Shown: positions 58,701 through 64,000 of the stretch, piece after piece
Layout of the letters: every line of letters begins with the position of its first letter
Numbering within the stretch: position 1 is the first letter of the stretch
Assembly (NCBI GenBank): GCA_036346275.1
Contig: CM070711.1
Coordinates: forward strand, 53,259,435-53,323,434
Source: Otatea glauca
Lineage: Eukaryota > Streptophyta > Magnoliopsida > Poales > Poaceae
Reading direction: 5' to 3'
DNA: 64,000 nt
Notes under the pieces: generated by a model
Seen by the model: the letters and a program-made list of their open reading frames with translations, nothing else
Databases searched by the model: none
Told to the model about the DNA's origin: nothing
Made by a program: the position numbers and the translations under genes

Positions 58701-59021
58701 ATCCCTGCATGCGCCGAGGCGGCCAAGCTCACGGCCAAGGCGGCGGCAGCTAAAGCGACGGTGGCTGCGCTCGAGGAGACGGTGGCCGGATTGGAGGCGA
58801 GATCCACCGGAGCAGAGGCTAAGGCGACCGACGCCGAGGCTAGGGTCGCCGGGCTTGAGGGGAAGCTAGCGCAGGTGGCTCGAGCAGGGAAGAGTGCCTT
58901 GACTCAGCTTCAGAGTGACCACGACCGGGTCGGCAGGGCCAAGGCCGAGGTCATCGTACTGCGGCGGAGGGTCTCTGACCTAGAGCGGGAGAAGCTTGCC
59001 CGAGACATGTCGATGGAGTAA
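55723..59021 (+). pseudogene. gypsy-type accessory gene, C-terminal exons with coiled coil
   Basis: Multi-exon and GC-rich. Exon-like blocks have GT-AG edges, for example 55723-55835 (APKEACIASRMQEIFGKAA, donor gag/gtaata) and a block ending gtcgtg/gtaagt (about 56053), then CPDGAIDLPTLEDRLAA ending gcagcg/gtaagc (58050) after 57717. The last block (58200-59021) is a long coiled coil rich in Glu, Ala and Arg (EAAAMRDREEALRLREARAL) ending at a stop at 59021. A 986-bp segment with three or four exons is duplicated in tandem; copy 1 has a stop (TAG, 56489). This resembles the 'putative gypsy type transposon' proteins encoded antisense in Tat elements, so the parent element would lie on the minus strand. 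The N-terminal part is missing. Confidence 0.62.
55740..57713 (+). repeat. 986-bp tandem duplication
   Basis: Copy 1 (55740-56725) and copy 2 (56726-57713) are about 97-99% alike by eye. The unit runs from inside one exon (ATCGCCTCGAGGATGCAGG) to inside a later intron (CAATTTGTCGTG). At the join, the acceptor GCGCAG that follows copy 2 is missing after copy 1. Confidence 0.97.
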
Positions 59022-60072
59022 AATGTAAAGTTAGTAGATGGGTCGGGGGGCGAAGGATTCGCACCCCTTGTAAAAACAATGTAACTTTCTGCTAATCTCG
59101 TAAAGTCGTATTTCTTTGGAATACTTAGCTTGCTTGCTAGCCCGTGTTGCTTTTGTAGTCTTTGCGCCTAGCCTGGGCCTACCGAGCTAAAGGGTGCTCA
59201 AGGTCAGTTTAACGGAGGCCTCGCCCGGAATTTCCCGGGCTCGGGCACGACTCGGGTTGATTGGTCTTCATCATTTGGTCCTGGGGAATTGGTCGGCTTA
59301 CTGCGGCAGAGCGGCTTGTTGCGACCGAGATCGTCCCTGGTGCTAATTTTGGGGGATCGCGACCCCCGGGCCTGCGGATAACATCGAGCCCGGGGTGCTC
59401 CTTGAGGACGTTCAATGGTCGGCAGCGCAGGGGAACAGCCGGCTTACTTTGATAAGGATCGTTTTACAGTGGCCCCCGAGCCCGGGAATACATCGAGCTC
59501 GGGATACTGACGTCCCTGAGGCGGACCTAGAGAACGCGCCCTCAACCGAGGCCTCGCCTGGCAGTACTCAGGTTTGGGCACAACTCGGACTGGTCGGCCT
59601 GGAATATCTCAGGCTCTGACCAGATTTAGGCCTCGGGTCTGGTCCGGCGAGCTCGGGAATGCTTCAAGCTCGGCGAGGCCCCCTCAGAGGGCGGTTTAAA
59701 AATTCGAACTTGGCCACTTGGGCCCGGGGGAAAGGTCGGCTTATTGCGCAGGCCGGCTTATTGCCACCGAGTCATCCCCGGTGGTGAATTTTGAAACTGC
59801 GACGTCCGAGCCTGGGAAACGTCATCGGGCTCGGGGCGCTCTCTGAGAACATTCAATGGTTGGCAGCACGGGGGAATAGCCGGCTTACTTCGATAAGGAT
59901 CGTTTTACGGCGGCTCCCGATCCTGGGAATGCCCAGGCTCGGCTTGTTCATCCCCGAGGCGAACCTAGAGAACGCGACCCTAGGCACTGCAGAAGAGAAA
60001 ACGCATGGACGCCCCTAGGTCGGGCCCGTCGCGTGACCTTATTGTTGCCCTTATGGTCACGCCGCGAGGTCG
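59022..60072. other. GC-rich non-coding repeats downstream of the coiled-coil gene
   Basis: No gene is seen. Two diverged copies of a segment of about 250 bp are recognisable around 59290-59545 and 59755-59985; both carry 'cggcttact' followed by 'gataaggatcgttttac'. Many 'cgagctcggg' words occur. This resembles the hypervariable tandem-repeat region near the 3' end of Tat-type elements. Confidence 0.6.
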
Positions 60073-60089
60073 CACTACAAGAATCAGGG

Positions 60090-60420
60090 AAAAATTCGTG
60101 GGTTTTTTAAATTCGTGGGCCCAAAAAAAACTCACGAATTTATTTATTTAAATTCATCGGTTTGAATAAAACACACGTTTTTAATTAAATTCGTGGGCTA
60201 AAATGAAACCCACGAATTTAAACATTTAAATTCGTGGGCCAAAATGAAACCCACGAATTTAAACATTTAAATTCGTGGGCCAAAAATTACCCACGAATTT
60301 AAACTTTTAAATTCGTGGGCCAAAAAATACCCATGAATTTAAACTTTTAAATTCGTGGGCCAAAAAACTCACGAATTTAAAATTTTAAATTCGTGGGCCC
60401 GGGCATACCCACGAATTTAA
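60090..60420. repeat. CACTA-4 5' subterminal inverted repeats
   Basis: About seven units pair AAATTCGTGGG with CCCACGAATTT a few bases apart, so each unit can form a short hairpin. The sequence differs from the arrays of CACTA-1/2 and CACTA-3. Confidence 0.9.
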
Positions 60421-60429
60421 CTGGGAAAA

Positions 60430-61080
60430 AAACCCTACCCGCACACGCCCACCAAGCGCTCGCCTCGCGCCGCGCGCGCGTCGCGCGCACGCCGCGCGCG
60501 CCGCGCGCCGCCGCGCGCGCGACCGCCGCGCCCGCCCAGCGCGTCGCCCGCCCAGCCCGCCCGCTGCGCGCTTCGCCCGCCCTGCGCGCCGCCCGCTCGG
60601 CCGCCACAGCCACCGCCCGAGCATCCCTCGGCCGCCAGCGGCGCCCGCGCTCGGCCGCCGAGACCCGCCCGCCAGACAGCGCACCGCTGGATCCGGCGTC
60701 CTCTGGCGCCGACGGATACGAGGACGAAGAGGAGCACTACTATGATGATGCGGACCGGTCCGACTCGCCGCCCGCCGCCGCGAGGGCTAGGGTTTCGAAG
60801 CCGCGAGGCCGGCGGCGACGAGTCGGACGGCGTGGCGGATCGGGCCTCCCGAATGGGCGGCTCACCATGGCGATGGGCTATCGCGGCGTGAAGGCGTGGT
60901 GGATGGGCTCGGCCTCTCTCGATGCGTGCGGTGTTCGAGATCCACGAGGTGGATGACGAAGTGCTCCCGCCGCTAACCCCGGAGGACCTCAAGGACATGG
61001 GCATCGGCGCCGTTGGGTCCAGGAGGAAGATGTATGCCGCCATCCGAAGCTTAGGAGGAGCGACAGCGTTTCCGAGCCGG
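60430..61080 (+). pseudogene. captured SAM-domain gene exon, frameshifted
   Basis: The left part (60440-60700) is extremely GC-rich, with runs of CG, and encodes only Arg/Ala/Pro low complexity. 60700-60800 encodes an acidic stretch (YEDEEEHYYDDADRSDSPP), then a basic one (KPRGRRRRVGRR). From about 60890 a sterile alpha motif begins (VDGLGLSR) and continues after a frame change near 60930 as VFEIHEVDDEVLPPLTPEDL, DMGIGAVGSRRKMYAAIRSL, up to a good donor (agccgg/gtgagc) at 61081. SAM domains mediate protein-protein contacts. One missing base in the middle of the domain breaks it. Plant SAM-domain proteins with this HEVDDEVL text are familiar; the rest of the gene is absent. Confidence 0.75.
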
Positions 61081-63905
61081 GTGAGCTCCTAGCTTCATTG
61101 TCTCAATTTTTGTTTCCTCTCCATAGAAAGTTAGTGGTAACTAGGGCAACAACTAATGATGCTTGGGCAATCCAAGTGTGTATATAGGTTTGATTTGATC
61201 ATCATCTCCTCTCTCACATATGCCGTTGAGCAGTTTTTTTAAAGGAATTGTTTGAGAACTTGAAATAATGAATGCAATAAGGTGAACGAATCGCATTTAA
61301 CGTGATCGCACTACACCGCCATGTTCGCTCTAAATAAATGCGATCAACAATTGGTCTTGTCATTACTTGCTTGTTTTTTTATCCACATTCTCCCGCCATA
61401 CTTCAAGATTTTAAATGAAGTGCCACTACAAATGTGAGACTGTAAACCGGTGGAAATAATTATACAATGAAAATAAATGCAATTAGTACATGAGATAGAA
61501 AGTATAATAAAGCACATTGTGCCTTTGTCACCAGATGCCTCATGATTTTTGCTTCCCGAGGCCTTTTCCCCTTTTCGTGGTCATTAATTTACTATCTTAG
61601 AGCCCTATTTTCCGGCTTGTCTTGCCATTAGCTCAAAAATTAACTACTGGGTAGGTTGGGCCAAGACTATCTTAGGACCGTACTAGCCACAAATTGCTAT
61701 CGGATTTGAATTGAAGGAACTCGACAATCATGCTATCTAGTTTACAATTTGTTGCAAGTTTGTCTGTGTATTGGCTTCTGTATTGTTTGTCGTCAACCTG
61801 GTTGTTTAGTTTAAGTACCTTGCCACAACCTTCTTTTACCATATAGATGAACTTTATTGCACTAAAAATCTAGATGCATTGTGTTGTGAAATTGGAGATC
61901 GCCGAGTGCTAGTTGTTGCTAAAAAACGCTTGGATAGAAGAATAAAAAAAATTCAGTATAGGGGTAGAAGCTATTTGTAAATATAGATTCATCAGACCAA
62001 ACTCTACAAAATGAACTGATTCCAAATGGACACTATTTATTAACGTCATCATGTCCATATCTAACGTAGGTGATCAGAGCTAGCCTATTTTACTGCAATA
62101 TACATTGTTAAGATCGGTTTCCTAGTTTTAGGTTTTGATTACCTCATTGAGCTTCTCCTCAATAGTTTTTGGGTGACACCCGGGTTCTACAAGACAAACC
62201 GATAAGTGTATCAAGGGGGCAAGAGCTACTGAGAATAGCCAAGGAGCTGCCTATTAGGATACATGGGGAATTTTTCTTGTAAAGGTGAGGTAGGGTTATA
62301 TCTTCGAATAAGAAATGAGCAAGTCACCCTTGACTAGCAAAGAGTGTGCCTTACACCATCCAATACTTCCTCCAATCCTCTGGACTGACTTGAAGTGAGC
62401 TCCTAGCTTTGTTTTTAAGGGCATAGTTTGATGCATAGGATACATCCTTCCAAAAGGCTATAGAGGGTCAACACATAATCACTACAAGGAATTATTCCTT
62501 AGCAAGTGGGAGCAACTGTTGTTCGCTAAAATCGGTTCTAACGAAAAGTCAATTTTTCGGTGCCAAGTGCCTCACAGAAGATTTCTAACTTCATCCAGTT
62601 TCATCCTCTCAAATTCAACCAATTTGCATCAATCATCCCTCCTACCATGTTCCCATAGATAATAAACAAAGCTTATCTTGAACATCTTGAGCATGATTCA
62701 TGAATGCTATGGAAAATCATACATATATGGAGTTTCTACCTAAGGTTCATTGACTTCATTTATATGAAAAGTAATGCAAGTGATATGCCAACGATCGTTG
62801 ATGAAAAGAGTAATGGATTATGTTGGGTTTTGGTTGGCTTTTGACCGAGCGGTACAGATAAGATGATCTACACTTTTAGTTCACTTGTCATGGACTCCAA
62901 TTATAACATTGTTTGATCTGCAAAAGGCAATTGTTTTTTCCTTTTTGTTCTCTTCAATCCTCATCCTTCTCAAAATTTGCTTACAACTGTCAATTAATTG
63001 TTACCCTATTTGTTTACTACTATTGATATTCTCATATTGATATTCATGTGAATCAGCATAATGTTACTTGTAGCACAACCTAAGTTAATCTTGAACTTGC
63101 GGGTTTCTAGGTCACGCCCCAAAGACGTTCTAACGACGACATCATAGAAGACATCTTCAACAATACGACGGTGGTGGTAGCGCCCACAACTCCAACAACC
63201 CCGAGGCATGAATTCCATTGTGAGCTCGATTGGTGTATAACTGTGGTACTTTATAACTTGTTGTGATGGATACGTTGTGATCGACTTATTGTGATGGACT
63301 TATTTTAATGGACTGTGGATTGTATCTATTGTGGTTGTAATGTGTTGTACGTCATTGCGTAGTTTACAAATTGTCGTTGGATGTGTGATTGGATTATCTA
63401 AGGATCTGCTAGAATGTCTCCTTCTGGTTTGAGAGATTGATATATATTATAATTGCAAATGTTTTTTGTTTCCTGAGTGGATGTCCTATTTACAAGAGAG
63501 GTCATGCCGAAATTTTGTACATTTCGGAGATTTAGTTTTAAGCCGGTTTTGAAGAGTTAAAAGGTTGGTTTCAATATTTTAATACTGGTAATAGGTTTGG
63601 TGTCTCGTTTGTTAATTATTCGTTCGCTTCAACTTCATTGTGGAGTTTGTCTTTTGTGTTACAGTTTCTGATCAGATTTGAACAAAATAGATGATCTTAT
63701 TTATTCTTCGCTTAGCAATTTTTAGTTTCATTTTTCTTTTTGCCTTTTCTTTTCTTCTTTAGTTGTTATATGTATTGAGTGCGATACATTATATATATAA
63801 AAATACATACATTTGGATATATATACATATATGTATTGAGTGCGATACATATATATATATATATAAATACATACATTTGGATAATATACATTTTTTTTGT
63901 AAAAA
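61081..63905 (+). other. CACTA-4 interior, intron-like; one possible small 3' exon
   Basis: 61081-63110 is AT-rich without coding signal and behaves like an intron after the donor at 61081. Near 63112 an acceptor-like 'gggtttctag' precedes an open stretch (VTPQRRSNDDIIEDIFNNTT) that stops around 63270; it could be a last exon, but I recognise no family. 63771-63890 holds a 61-bp direct duplication (tgtattgagtgcgatacat at 63771 and 63832) with AT runs. Confidence 0.4.
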
Positions 63906-64000
63906 TGACAGTTAAATTCGTGGGTTTAATAAACCCACGAATTTAATCTGATAAATTCGTGGGTTTAATAAACCCACGAATTTAACAGATTAAATTCGTG
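63906..64000. repeat. CACTA-4 3' subterminal repeats, window edge
   Basis: Repeats of TAAATTCGTGGGTTTAATAA and its inverse, continuing to the last base. They signal that the 3' terminus CTTGTAGTG should follow within a short distance. Confidence 0.85.

Larger units (their letters stand above)
60073..64000. mobile_element. CACTA-4: non-autonomous element carrying a SAM-domain exon, runs past the window
   Basis: Starts CACTACAAGAATCAGGG at 60073, a classic grass CACTA terminus. Subterminal repeats of 'aaattcgtgggccaaaa' paired with 'acccacgaattta' fill 60090-60420 and return at 63910-64000, so the 3' terminus lies just outside. No transposase is visible. The cargo is a GC-rich first exon, a SAM-domain fragment and an intron-like 2-kb stretch. 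Confidence 0.8.

Noticed and set aside
60385..61043. Ala/Arg-rich minus-strand frames of up to 202 codons
   Set aside because: They are complement shadows of a GC-rich exon and contain only low-complexity text. The SAM-domain signal lies on the plus strand.

Overview
This window is plant nuclear DNA, almost certainly from a grass (Poaceae). The evidence is the density of nested LTR retrotransposons and CACTA DNA transposons, GC-rich exons beside AT-rich spacers, GT-AG introns of 70-110 bp, and gene scraps of grass-typical families (MATH-BTB, O-methyltransferase, SAM domain). There are no bacterial features: no operons, Shine-Dalgarno sites or CRISPR. I cannot name the species. No intact host gene is present; every host-like sequence is a fragment or pseudogene. 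All calls come from reading the sequence and its translations; no database search was run.

Layout. 1-2026: AT-rich spacer with a degraded Stowaway-like MITE. 2027-19213: an Spm/TNP2-type CACTA element (CACTA-1) with subterminal repeats, a small acidic-protein gene on the minus strand and a broken TNP2 transposase. The transposase is split at 6473/18828 by a 12.35-kb Tekay-like Ty3/gypsy element (6474-18827, LTRs of 3273 and 3257 bp, TSD GTTGG). 19214-23246: the 5' half of a Ty1/copia element (copia-A: LTR, PBS, gag), which also truncates CACTA-1. 23250-23490: a 43-bp tandem repeat. 23491-24626: a minus-strand Ty3/gypsy fragment. 24627-30395: CACTA-3, carrying MATH-BTB exons that are split by a 2425-bp solo copia LTR (TSD CTTTT).

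32834-48783: a plasma-membrane-anchored basic-secretory-protein-like pseudogene split by two independent insertions: a 3017-bp copia deletion derivative (TSD AACCT), and a 488-bp solo LTR (TSD TTGGA) that itself holds an 11.5-kb Tat-lineage Ty3/gypsy element (TSD GACTC). The Tat element carries, between pol and its 3' LTR, an antisense gene with three short introns whose removal keeps the reading frame. The host pseudogene runs directly into an O-methyltransferase fragment.

49557-54890: a second TNP2-type CACTA (CACTA-2) of the same family as CACTA-1, with an 866-bp solo LTR in its transposase. 54893-55676: a fold-back MITE-like element between (TATATG)n arrays, plus a long AT-rich palindrome. 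55723-59021: the exon-rich coiled-coil part of a gypsy-type accessory gene, with a 986-bp tandem duplication, followed by degenerate GC-rich repeats. 60073 to beyond 64000: a fourth CACTA (CACTA-4) with inverted short subterminal repeats and a captured, frameshifted SAM-domain exon.

Nothing here works together as a pathway. The biology is transposon nesting, gene capture by CACTA elements, and accessory genes of retrotransposons. The target-site duplications allow the order of several insertions to be read directly.
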